The notes under the pieces are model-generated. The model was not told the DNA's origin. It ran no database searches and saw nothing but the letters and a program-made list of their open reading frames with translations. Positions 53,486 to 64,000 of a stretch of DNA of 64,000 nt are shown here, in pieces. The DNA is taken from contig OX638369.1 in NCBI GenBank assembly GCA_951812925.1, forward strand, positions 52,757,061-52,821,060. Reading direction: 5' to 3'. Numbering within the stretch: position 1 is the first letter of the stretch; the number at the start of each line of letters is the position of its first letter. The translations under genes and the position numbers were made by a program. The stretch comes from Calliopum simillimum (lineage: Eukaryota; Arthropoda; Insecta; Diptera; Lauxaniidae).

Positions 53486-53986
53486 TAGCTTATATTTTTC
53501 AAAAATGCGCTATATTCATGGGTTAATCTGCAAATAATAGCAATTTTAATCTTTTTAAAAGCTTACGAAAAAAAAAATAAGAAAAAATTTAATCACAAAC
53601 ATTAAAAAAAGGCCAAATTTTAACAAATTCGAATAGCACCTAACTATAGGAACCACAAAGTTATAACAAGTGAAGTTAATTAGCTTAAAAATTATCAACC
53701 ACATTATTAAACACAACTTCAACATATAAGCACTACATGTACTTCAATGTACACACTCCAAAGTAACATGTCAAAATTTAGACAGGAAATTTCGGTAATA
53801 TATATGTTTGTATGGAATGTGTACCAAAAAAAAAAAAATTAAGCTAAAACCACAGCCAACGAAAATGAACGCAGTTTTTGTTGGTAAAAATTAAAAATAA
53901 AACCGCAACTGATTAAACGCGCTAATATGAAGCAATCAGCCAAATTTATGAGCCGCTTTTTGTTAGCTGAACTCAAACATTAGGTG
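53486..53986. other. non-coding stretch
   Basis: AT-rich sequence. No gene or repeat end is recognised beyond the T at 53486 that flanks the Helitron-like terminus. Confidence 0.5.
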
Positions 53987-54316
53987 CACTAAAAAAAATT
54001 GTTCCATAAAAAGAGGCTATTGAGCTTAATGAGTCAAGATGGAGATACTTAGATACTATCATCTCCAGATAGTTTTTTTCTTTCAAAATACTTTTTCTTT
54101 GAGAACTCTTACCCAGAGAATTTTGGAAGTCTATTTTTATCATCAGAATTATTAAGTCTTTTTGAGAAATAAATTCCTTCAACTCGCAGTTTGTAACCTT
54201 GCCAGAAATAGAATTGGAGTGCGTAAGTTTATATTTCAAATGGTGATTATCAATTAAATCGATTGCTCCAAACCAATTTCTTTCAATCGCTGGAATAGCT
54301 ACTAATTTTTTCAGTG
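53987..54316. mobile_element. 330-bp MITE candidate with CACTxAAAAAA ends
   Basis: The left end reads CACTAAAAAAAATTG and the complement of the right end CACTGAAAAAATTAG. An 88-codon minus-strand frame (53973-54239, KEFISQKDLIILMIKIDFQN-like) spans most of it but has no recognisable domain. No clear target duplication is visible. Confidence 0.4.
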
Positions 54317-55090
54317 TATTGACCTCTACACGAAGCAGACTGTATGTTGAGGCATGCGGTTTTCACATTAAACTACGAACAAACTAAGTATCATTATTTG
54401 GCAACATCGGCGCAACAAACTAACGATTCTTATCAGTTTTTCAAATGGATGACGGAAATTCTAACCGCAGCGACCAACCTACACTAAGCTCTTGCAAAAT
54501 GTTTACACAATACACCGCACGAGATAAATACGATTATGGTCCATGGTCCGCTGCCAATGCACTATTTATTGTTTTAATTTATTATTAAGTATTAATTTTG
54601 TATTAATTACAACGGCAACAAGAGCAGCATCAGCAGCAACAGTAGTGGCAGCAGCATCAACAACAATTGATACAGCAGACGTCAGCAGCAAAAGTCATCG
54701 ATCGACAAGTGAGTGGTGGTTGAACGTCTGAATGCAATTTGATGCATCCGAGTTGTGGCGGGTTTATCTAATGCCAATTATCGCACTGACAGTGAGTGGA
54801 TTATGGATAAAAGCGAACATATGGAAGTATCTGTGTGTTTGTCTGTCCGTCCAGTCATATGTGGCGCCTGAATAATGAAAACATTTGAGATATGAATTTT
54901 TTTTGCAGTCCATCAAATTTTGTTTTTTCCATGAACTATTATTCATGTGTAGGCAGTTAAATGTTAAAAATTTTATTTATCACCCACTTATTCTTTCTAG
55001 CGATCAATAATTTCAAACATTCAGTGTCAAATTGATTCAATTGTAGTTATGTTAATTGTTACAGCTCGTTTTACGAATCGCACAAAGATT
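54317..55090. other. non-coding stretch with CAG-type patch
   Basis: No gene is recognised. A CAGCAACAG/CAGCATCAA trinucleotide-rich patch lies at 54622-54690. Confidence 0.5.
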
Positions 55091-55099
55091 TTAGGTTCC

Positions 55100-56200
55100 G
55101 TTAACAAAAATGAATATTGCTGGACATTAAGTAGATGTCTCTCACTTTGTGGAATCTATCTATTGATCTCTTGCCACGACTTTCCCGATTCTTGGATTTC
55201 CATTTCCAGCGACCTCTTCCAGTTGGTTTTGGGTCTAGCTCGTCCACTACTGTCTGGTGGATTCCACTCAAGAGCCTGGCCACAAACTTCGCTGTGTGAT
55301 TTCTGGAGAGTGTGACTAATCCATTTCCACTTGCGCAGCTTGACCTCGTTTGCTATAGCCCTCTGATTGCATTTTTCATGTAGCTCGGCATTTGATATAG
55401 TGCGAGGCCACCAAACCTTAAGTATAAGTCTTAAGCATTTGTTGATGAATACATGCAGCTTGCTCATTAATTGTTCTGTAACAAGCCATGTTTCGCACAC
55501 ATGTAACAAAACCGATTTCACATTCGAATCAAAAATGCGCACTCTCGTTTTGGTAACGGAAGAAGACCATATTTTGATCAGTTGAGCCAAAGCGCCCTTC
55601 GCTTTTGCTATTCTTGAGTTTATATCCTCTTTTGCTCCACCATCCATGGAGATAATGCTGCCTAGATACGTAAAGCTGTCGACGTTTTCAATATCATCAC
55701 TTCCAGCTTTAAACGTGATGTCATTCCTGTTTGCGTTCAGCTTTATGCTTTTAGTCTTGAAAGCGTTGATTTTTAGGCCGGTCTTTTGCGATTCCAAGAC
55801 AAGGTCTTCAATCTTCTTTTGCATATCTGAGTGTTTGGACGATAGAAGGCAAATGCCGTCAAAGCAGTCGAGGTCTTCTAAATGTTCGGTAAAGTTCCAC
55901 TGGATACCCCTTTTGGCCGTATTAAGAGCTTTATATAGGATACTGTCAAGAACGAAGACAAGTTGAAGTGCAGCACGCTACTCGCATGATTGATCGACAA
56001 TTATTCTGAGGGTGTTGATTTGATCCACGCATGATCGGTTTCGCCGGAATCCTGCTTGCTGCTTTCGAGTGACCGAATCAAGTTTTTCGCTTTCCCTGTT
56101 CAGAAGCACTTTCGTCATCGTTAAAATAAAGCTTTCTATACTAGATATCACTGTCAAATGCAGGCACTTGTTGGTCCACAACTAGGCTTAAGAAAAGTAA
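55100..56200 (-). pseudogene. RTE-like non-LTR retrotransposon, truncated and broken
   Basis: On the minus strand, 56181-55978 carries RKQQAGFRRNRSCVDQINTL and ends in a stop. A large part of the RT core is then missing. The frame resumes near 55900 with a degraded active-site segment (DLDCFDGICLLSSKHSD where an A/F-D-D is expected). An open stretch 55824-55156 then gives YLGSIISMDGGAKEDINSRI, VKSVLLHVCETW, RKWKWISHTLQKS and ALEWNPPDSSGRARPKTNWK. These are the post-RT signatures of RTE-like elements. No endonuclease part is seen. Confidence 0.82.
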
Positions 56201-56210
56201 ATCTAAACCT

Positions 56211-58110
56211 TACCACTCGTGCGTTTTCTTCGGAAGAAGTTTCTGTGAACTTCTTTTCTGTTTGCCAGAAAATCTTCAAAGCAGCCTTTATCGAGAAATC
56301 CCAAGGTCAAAAGTCACTAAAATCCTAAGTTTATATCTGCAGCAAAACAAGGATTATTAATTACTAGCATTTCTCGGTGTTTATTGGCCCTATGCTCCTC
56401 CTAGGAGTTAAAGGAGAATACATACATACATACATTTCTCGGTGTGCGTTGTACACATTTTTTCTTGTACAGGGGGCGTGGCATCAGGAAGCATGGCCTC
56501 ACTAATTTTCAGTGAAGATTATTTGTCCGAGTGTGCTTTTTACATATATATGTAGTAAATCTCATCCGTGTGTGATAAATTGTTTGAAATTTGTGATGAA
56601 TTAATTTTTTTGGGGGCGTGGCACATTTTACTTTTCCATTAACGATCTGTTAACATTCTTCTTATCTCTAGGGTAAGCATCATCCAACTTTTTTTGAAGA
56701 TCAATGAAAACCTTTTTGGAGGAAAATTGAGATAAAATTTTCAATTGTTAAAAAGTGGGCGTGGCACTTATTTAGTGCTTTCTTCTTTTTGTCCATTTCA
56801 AGGTATTTATATTTCACACCTTCCAACGAAATTGAAACAAAATATTTTGTACAGTTTTTGAGTCATACCATTTAACGTATTTCACCTGTATGGGAGGCAC
56901 CACGCCTACTGTTGATATTTCACCCAATTTTTGCTCAGAAGTACTCCCTGTAGTAGGCTCCCTGTACGAAATTTCAGAAAAATTACTTTATTAATTCTGT
57001 TATTACATTGTATTAAAGTTTTGTATGTGGTGCCACGCGCATATATGCGAGACTATATAATTTTTTGACATCCTACAAATTTATACTGATCTCTACGAAT
57101 AGGTGATCCTAGCTTTTTATCAAAATGGTTGAAACTGCTTTCGAGATATATTGAATTCAATTCACAAAATGTTAAAAAGTGGGCGTGTCACTTACTTAAT
57201 CCCATCCTTTTTTCGCTCGTTGCAAGGTAGTTTCACTGGACCTCGAGTTGCAAAAAATTCACCAAATTATCTTCTGTCGCTTGTGAGAAATAACCTGATA
57301 AATGAAACACCTTGATGATTTTTCCAACCATCTTTCTTGGCGCCATATTGTTCCGCCATATTGTATTTTTTTTTTTTTTTTTTTTCAAAAACAGCAGTCG
57401 GCAGTCGAAAGCAGACACCTCATCAAAAAAAATGAGCTATCAAATGACCTATTTAGATTTGATTTTGCAAATAAATTAAATCATAAGAAATTTTAGCTTA
57501 TCCCTTAAGAATGCAATTTTTTTCAAGAACTATAGCAAAAACTTCCAGCAGGTGTTTCTGGCTAAAACCAACATCTCTGATATTGGCAGCCAACGGTCAT
57601 TCTTCCACTTATACATTCATTTATTCATTCAGCTCATTCATTTATTTGATCACACATAGAAATCATCAATTAAAACAATTTTCCAATTAATTTATATTTT
57701 TGAAAGGCATCATCGCACACATACAAATCGAAGGCAACATACTTACATACACACATATACGTACATTTGCATTCATTGTGTGCACTTAGAGGGTTTTTAC
57801 TTTTCCCCATTCATCATGTTGATGACGATGATGTCGTTGATGGTATTCAACTTCCGGTACGGTATTTCGAGTGTACATTTCTATGTGTATTTGTATTTGT
57901 GGTCAATATGGAGAGTGTGTGTTTTTTCATCTTTTGATTAACTAAAATGCTAAAATCATGTTTTTGAGTGCTTTTCATTATTTTATTGAGCATTGCATTT
58001 TTGTGGCAACATCATTGCCAATCAAATTTACATTTTTCAACCACACTAATTTAATCGAATTAAAAATTACATTTTTGCACGTGTTCAAAATTTTTTTTGT
58101 CTACTGTGTA
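56211..58110. other. non-coding stretch with old GGGCGTGGCA repeats
   Basis: A CATA microsatellite lies at 56418-56434. GGGGGCGTGGCA, GTGGGCGTGGCACTTA and GTGGGCGTGTCACTTA blocks at 56464, 56614, 56755 and 57179 show diverged units related to the 7.75-8.28 kb repeat. A T-run of 24 bases lies at 57366-57389. The CCTCCTAGGAGTTAAAGGAG segment at 56395 has a copy at 13842. No gene is recognised. Confidence 0.5.
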
Positions 58111-60749
58111 TATTAGACTGATTGAAAAAAAAAAATACTTTTTTGGAATTACGATTACACCAAAAAAACCTGAAAGAGGGTGTCAAAAAAGTGCCCTAAG
58201 ATTTTTTCCAATGTTTTTGAAGATCATTTAAAAAGGTGGCCCAAATTCAATCCATACAAAATCTTGGCTTTATGCAGTTTTTATTTTATAACGATCCCAA
58301 AAATGTTCGGAATAAGTCGGAGTAATAAATCAAATTTTTCGACTTGAATCAAGGTGCATAAAATAATAAAAATTGGAAACTTAAATGAACCAAAATGCTC
58401 GGAATAAATTTGGAACCAAAAATCAACGATATATTGTTTTTGGGAACAAAAGTTTTTTTCGAAATTTAACCCTACTGTAAAATTCTAAAACTTCATTTTG
58501 GATAAAACTTGTTGTTCCAAGGTCATAACGTAAGGATGAATTTTTTATAACATCTTATTATGTAATGTTGCTATGGGTCTTTTTGATTCCTTATAAAAAA
58601 AAACTGACTGAAAGTGTTTTACAAATTATTTTTTCGAAAAATATCATTAGGAGTCACCAAGGACGAGAAATGCTTAAGGCTTAGGAAAAATGAGTTATTA
58701 AGTAATCAAAAAAGTGAGAAATGAATAAATGCTTAACATAAATATGATTCCGGGTTCATTAGCCATTACATAAAACAATAAGCGGTATATTTTAAGGTCA
58801 TAAAACAAATGGTGACTAAAAACAAAAGGCTCGGTTTTTCGGCTTTTTATTGGTCAATGTTTTTTAATTTTTTTTCGGCACTCCAAGGAGTAATAAAGCT
58901 TTTGTTTCTGTTTTAGTCAAAAATTTGACAACTAAACGATTTTACAATGGCAAAAATAAGCGATAAAAGTTAGAAAACCAGTAGCAAATTGTGGGGTACT
59001 TTTTAATTTTGGCCAATTTACTACTGATCTTCAATTCTTAAGTTTTAGCCATTCCTCATTCTTTGGGTCCCCTAATGAAAATTTCCCTAGAATATTTTTG
59101 TCGGACACTATAAAGGGGTCAAAACGACCCATAAGAACAGGATATAATAAATTAAGATATTCTAAAAAATTAATCTTTGTATTATTTTGTGATGATTGTA
59201 GGGGAGGTGCCACGCCCTATTGTCCGAATTCGCTCAGTTTTGGCAATTCGTAATATTTATCTGGATTTTGGTTGCATTATCGTGAAAAATGCTCCTATAG
59301 GTTCATTTTGAATATATTTTTTTTATGGGCGATAGGCGTCTCCGTTCACCGATTTTGCTTGTTTTCAATCTCACGAGCTAACTTTGACGATGGAGGTAGT
59401 GTACCCAATTTCATTGAATTATCTTGCTCAGTTTTCCCAAAAAAGTATTTCCACACACAGCCAGCCAGCCACCCAGCCAGACAGACGGACATGGCAATAT
59501 CGACTAAGGTGGTGACGCTGATCAAGAATATATGTACTTTTCTATATCTGTCACGCCTCTTTCTTTGCGTTGCAAACGGAAGGGTGCAAGGTATAAAATT
59601 TTGATATATCGTACGACTCATTTCGAGCATTTTTGAAATCGTAATAAAATAAAACCGCACCAAACCGAGATTTTGCATAAATTGGCGCTGCGCCTCTCTT
59701 AATGACCTACAAAAAATTTTAAAAAACCTCAGCTCACTTCTTCGCACGGTGTTCTTGAACAGTCGATAGGTTTTTTGGCTATGTGGAGAAAATCTGTGAA
59801 TGGGGTTTCATTTGTATTAGCTTAGTGGTCTGGAAAATGGAAACCCCGAAATCGTAGCTGATCATCCCCGCGAAATATCGCAAAAATACATATCCCATAT
59901 AAAAAAAAAAAAAATCGGAAAAAAAACGCAACAAACAAATATAAAAATAGTTATATGTAATGTATTTTGCAATGTTGAATCTGAATCCGGCCTTAAAATT
60001 GCTATATCTCATACGGTTTTAGGGATATCTTAGCCTAAGCAAGGAAAAAAGACAGTTTTTGCTATATTTTGAAGCTATATAACTAGAATATAAAACATTT
60101 ATACGCAAAATTCGATACATTATCTGAAAGTTCCAATCTTTTTCTTTAAAAACGCATTTAAATTATGTCAATAGCTTAATTTTTCTCTGAAATATCGTAG
60201 ACTGAAATAATGACAAAACACACTTTTTGCACTTTTTTAACTTTTTAGGTTAGGATATCTCCGAAAAAAATAAAGATATCGACATTATTTGAATTAGGTT
60301 TAGAAGATTGATTAATGTTATGTTATATAGCTCCAAAACACAACAATAAAACACAGCGTCGGCTTTTTTTCCTTGTTTAGGCTAAGATATCTCAAAAACC
60401 GTATAAGATACAGCAATTCTAAGGCCGGACTCGGATTTAGCATTGCAAAATACATTAAAAATAACTATTTTTATATTTGTTTCTTGCGTTTTTTTTCTGA
60501 ATTTTTTTTATTTTATATGGGATATGTATTTTTGCGATATTTCGCGGGGATGATCAGCTACGATTTCGGGGTTTGCATTTTTCAGACCACTAAACTAATA
60601 CAAATGAAACCCCATTCACAGATTTACTCCACATTTTCATCAAACCTATTGACTGTTCAAGAGCACCGTGTTCGACACCTTCTTTCAGATTTTTGCTTGT
60701 AATCGTAAAAATTCCAAAAAAGTTTTTGTTTTTTGAATCAGTCTAATTA
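58111..60749. mobile_element. foldback element, left arm split by an insertion
   Basis: The outer ends pair: TATTAGACTGATT at 58111 with AATCAGTCTAATTA at 60735-60748, continuing about 75 bases through ACTTTTTTGGAATT and CTGAAAG segments. The right arm (about 60315-60690) is the complement of 59736-60100, not of the bases next to the left end. About 1.5 kb (58200-59735), which includes a DR-A copy, therefore appears to interrupt the left arm. Mirror-image open frames (59779-60012 minus, 60373-60702 plus) come from the arms. No transposase is seen. Confidence 0.65.
59205..59600 (+). repeat. DR-A dispersed repeat, copy inside the foldback
   Basis: GGTGCCACGCCCTATTGTCC, CTCCGTTCACCGATTTTGC, CAGCCAGCCAGCCACCCAGC, GGTGGTGACGCTGATCAAGA and TGTCACGCCTCTTTCTTTGC are present in family order. 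It lacks the head and the final tail. Confidence 0.7.
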
Positions 60750-60904
60750 CTTACTTACTTACTTATGTTCAGGCAAGAAGCAAACCTGATGATGTCGATT
60801 TACACTTCAAAGGGCTGAAAGTGGTCTCTCAGTTGATCATCCAGTAATTGCTAATTGGTAAACAGAGAACTGCTTACCACAGGTTTTCGAAAATCTTTTG
60901 AAAA
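60750..60904. other. short non-coding gap
   Basis: An ACTT microsatellite lies at 60748-60765. No gene is recognised. Confidence 0.5.
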
Positions 60905-61489
60905 ACCAACTACTTAGGGTGTTACCTTTTGCCTAAGTCACTTAGTTTTCGCTCAGCACTTCCATTGGCTGTTCCAAGTATCTTTGTAAAATTTTGTTGC
61001 TTTACCTCAAATAAGGCATTTTGAAAACTTTGAGTGTATGGGAGATGACACGCTCTCTTGTCCAAATCAACTAATTTTTAGCGCCTGAGTGAAATTTAGT
61101 TGGATTCTTTCGAAAAAATCATTCAGTACAGCAGTTTGAAACTATTGATCATATGGAAGGTATCACGCCATTTTGTCCGAATTTACCTATTTTTTACTTA
61201 GAGCTGGTACTTACTAGCTCTAGTATTTATGTGTATTTTGGTTGCGTTATCGTGAATAATGCTCATAATATAGCGTTTTGAATATTTTTTTTGTAAAGGC
61301 GAGAGGCGTGTCCGTTGACCGATGTCATTCAGTTTCAATCACACAAGCTAACGTTGACGAACAAAGACAGTCCATTAAATTTCATTGAGTTATTTTACTT
61401 ATTTTTCTCGAGAAAAATATTTCCACGGACGGACAGACAGACGGACATGGCTATATCGACTCAGGAGGTTGTGCTAATCAAGAATATAT
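60905..61489 (+). repeat. DR-A dispersed repeat, split by the foldback element
   Basis: It runs from CTTAGGGTGTTACC through two diverged internal units, GAGGCGTGTCCGTTGACC, GGACGGACAGACAGACGGAC and CTCAGGAGGT to ATCAAGAATATAT. It continues at 63338 with ATATACATGTACTTTTCC. Confidence 0.72.
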
Positions 61490-63337
61490 GGGCCATTCCA
61501 TCAATTGGCGACATGGTTTTGTACCCGTGGTTCTCCGATTTTGACCAAACTATAGAATATCATAATATAGACCAGAAGAAGAATATCCGTCAACTTTTTA
61601 GTGGTCAAAGTTGCTCCACTGTTTTTTGGCGCGCAATTCAAATTTCGATCAAACGAAAAAATGACTATTTCTTTTATTTTTTAACGACCTGAAAATTGAG
61701 TGCAAGAAATTTTGAAGTTATACAATTCTATGTAGAAAAATCTCAGCTTTCCGATAAAAATATTTTCAAAATCCAAAAAAATTTTCAAAATCCAAAAAAA
61801 ACCATTTTTTTTCCAAAAAACCAGTTTTTTGTGCTTTTCCCCCAACTTTTTTTCAAATTTTTCATCGATTTAACACAAAAATGCGCTATTTTTGTATTTT
61901 TCATGTACAGTGGATTAAAAAACTTCAAGAATCGAGGGGGTCAAAATGACCCACATGTAAGGGTCTTAGAGGGTTAAAATTTTCTACAAAAATATTCCTC
62001 GTAATATCCTGCATAAGTTTACTGAACACATAATACACCTCAAATGTAAGGATCATATAGTTAAATTCATCGATTTAACACAAAAATGCGCTATTTTTGT
62101 ATTTTTCATGTACAGTGGATTAAAAAACTTCAAGAATCGATTAAAAAAAAATCTGACGTGCTGGAGAAAAACGACGAGACACGGGTATTTTATTTTAACG
62201 CCTACTTTAAGAATTTTTTGGATTTTCTCATGTGTTTTACAAAAAGTTTCATATTATCGAACAGGTTATTACATAAAAACGAAAAAAATGGGGAAAAACG
62301 CATTTTGGTAACTTTTCAATGAATTGTATACAACTTTTGCATTTTTCCATCGATTTTTTTAAATGGTATCTTATTTTCTTTACAAATATATAGTCTATGA
62401 TACAAAAGAAAGAAAAATTATAAAAAAGTTATTTCTTCTTGTATAAATCTGCAGTTGATTTTGATTTTTTGTTAATTTTTTCGAAAAAAAAAAATGTTTT
62501 TTTTAGAAATCAATTTATTTCGCCGAAACTAACAAACCAACCAAAAAGTAATGTGAATATTATTTGGAGGTAATTTAATTATCTTTAATATGAGATATAA
62601 TACGTTTGAACACAAATATTGGTTCTTGAGATATTTGTATTTAAATGGACCTATCTCTTTTTTTTGGTCCGAAAACCGAAAATGACCGATATCTCAAAAA
62701 CGACACGAAATAAAAAAAAAATAATGCAATTTTCGGAATCAGCAGCCCATTTTACATATTAAATGAATAATGGCATTCCCTGGGGAAAAATTTTTTACCC
62801 ATTTGTTGCATAGTGTTATTTGCCTCCTGCACACAACCTTCTAAGCGAACAGACTGCGCCGTATAGCGATAACTTTGGATTTTTTTTGCTGTTCATGGGA
62901 TCAGAGTCCCATATTTTTGAACACTGATTCCTATGTAAAATTGAACGAGGAATCGAATGGAAAAGTCAATTTTGAAAAAAAGTTGGGGGAAAAGCACAAA
63001 AAACTGGTTTTTTGGAAAAAAAATGGTTTTTTTGGATTTTGAAAATTTTTTTGGATTTTGAAAATATTTTTATCGGAAAGCTGAGATTTTTCTACATAGA
63101 ATTGTATAACTTCAAAATTTCTTGCACTCAATTTTCAGGTCGTTAAAAAATAAAAGAAATAGTCATTTTTTCGTTTGATCGAAATTTGAATTGCGCGCCA
63201 AAAAACAGTGGAGCAACTTTGACCACTAAAAATTTGACGGATATTCTTCTTCTGGTCTATATTATGATATTCTATAGTTTGGTCAAAATCGGAGAACCAC
63301 GGGTACAAAACCATGTCGCCAGTTGATGGAATGGCCC
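61490..63337. mobile_element. foldback element with near-identical 375-bp arms
   Basis: The left arm (61490-61862) and right arm (62971-63337) are almost perfect complements, starting GGGCCATTCCATCAA on both ends. Flanking ATAT on each side may be a 4-bp duplication. The 1.1-kb centre carries a copy of the arm family of the 11.9-kb foldback (61870-62320), including a 64-bp direct repeat (61871-61934 and 62078-62141). Mirror-image frames (61696-61977 plus, 62931-63131 minus) are by-products. No transposase is seen. Confidence 0.82.
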
Positions 63338-63432
63338 ATATACATGTACTTTTCCATACCAGCCACGCCTCCCTCTCTGCGTAACAAACGGATGGTCAAA
63401 GTGAATATACCCTGGGTATAAGGTATAAGAAC
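63338..63432 (+). repeat. DR-A tail, right of the foldback
   Basis: ATATACATGTACTTTTCC, AGCCACGCCTCCCTCTCTGC and GTGAATATACCCTGGGTATA complete the family order broken off at 61489. Confidence 0.7.
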
Positions 63433-64000
63433 GAGTGGCATTGGTAAAAGCAGCATATAATTTACCACCTACTTAACAAAACATTGCGGAAATTTTTAGA
63501 TAAATAAACTACATAAATACTTAAAATGCTATGTCATTGTCCTTATTTCAGCGGCGTTTTTCATGACTTCCCACTGACTTAGACCATTAAGAGTGCGCTG
63601 AACCGAAACCCACACTTTAGAAACCCAAATTCAGCACAATAAAATTTGCGAATTTCTTGGCACACATTGGAAGACAATTCGATGGCAAAAGCCACAATGT
63701 GTAGGTTCTTTTGGCTTGAGTCGTCTGGCATATAAAGAAATTTACATTTTTATGAGATATTCTGCTTTTATTATCAGTTGCTGCGCTTATAAAAGAAAAA
63801 ACAAGCAAAAATGTGACAATTTTTGCCAACCCAAAAGGACAACTTATAAAATAATGAAACGCTTTATAGCACCAATATAATGCCAGTCAGCCAGTTAGTC
63901 CCCATTGATTTGTGGCTACAATCAAAATTTAACGCCAAATAAAAAAGAAAACAGGACTTTGTCACGTTCTCGTCCTGTGCGTGAGCGTGCTGTTGTTGTT
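63433..64000. other. non-coding stretch
   Basis: No gene or repeat end is recognised in the last 570 bp. A 70-codon minus-strand frame (63617-63829) has no recognisable motif. Confidence 0.45.

Noticed and set aside
59779..60702. Two similar hydrophobic frames on opposite strands (77 and 109 codons), suggestive of a conserved small membrane protein
   Set aside because: They are mirror images created by the arms of one inverted repeat, so similarity is not evidence of selection.

Overview
The window is strongly AT-rich eukaryotic DNA, almost certainly from a cyclorrhaphan fly. The cues are fly-type LTR retrotransposons, a Transib element with a 63-bp intron of typical fly length, mariner and hAT remnants, CAA/CAG/TTG microsatellite patches, and a dispersed repeat ending in an ATCAAGAATATATATACTTT-type tail like repeats I know from fly genomes. 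I found no host gene with convincing coding exons. The window reads as intergenic or intronic sequence filled with nested mobile elements.

Layout. 1-2052 and 7751-9560 are old repeats, split by a young Ty3/gypsy LTR element (2053-7750, minus strand) with identical 229-bp LTRs and one open Gag-Pol frame of 1553 codons. 11615-14240 holds foldback and inverted-repeat elements and one copy of the dispersed repeat called DR-A here. 14921-15093 is a hAT-type MITE with a perfect 8-bp target duplication. 17015-20064 is a complete Transib DNA transposon inserted into a DR-A copy with a CAAGG duplication; its ends begin with CACAGTG, the V(D)J recombination-signal heptamer, and it encodes a RAG1-like transposase. 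20400-22020 is a dead R1/Jockey-type LINE. 23281-24770 is a Helitron-like element filled with a 39-bp (13-codon) tandem repeat.

25512-34682 holds more DR-A copies, a 1.4-kb near-continuous palindrome (29787-31165) and several MITEs. 35808-36325 carries a MULE transposase scrap, 39012-40783 a dead mariner with a 590-bp element nested in it, 43060-44377 a decayed hAT with a perfect 8-bp duplication, and 44920-45075 the C-terminal scrap of a pogo-like transposase. 45716-52491 is a BEL/Pao LTR retrotransposon with identical 255-bp LTRs and one frame break, inserted into a second Helitron-like copy (about 45590-53485). 55100-56200 is a dead RTE-like LINE. Two long foldback elements (58111-60749 and 61490-63337) and further DR-A copies fill the right end.

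The clearest history is the nesting order: gypsy in an old repeat, Transib in DR-A, BEL/Pao in a Helitron-like array, an unknown element in mariner, and a foldback in DR-A. Each can be read from flanking repeat halves and, in most cases, a target duplication. The most interesting items are the Transib element with signal-like termini, the paired Helitron-like minisatellite elements, the long hairpins, which could be sources of double-stranded RNA, and the SAP-like domain at the N-terminus of the gypsy Gag.
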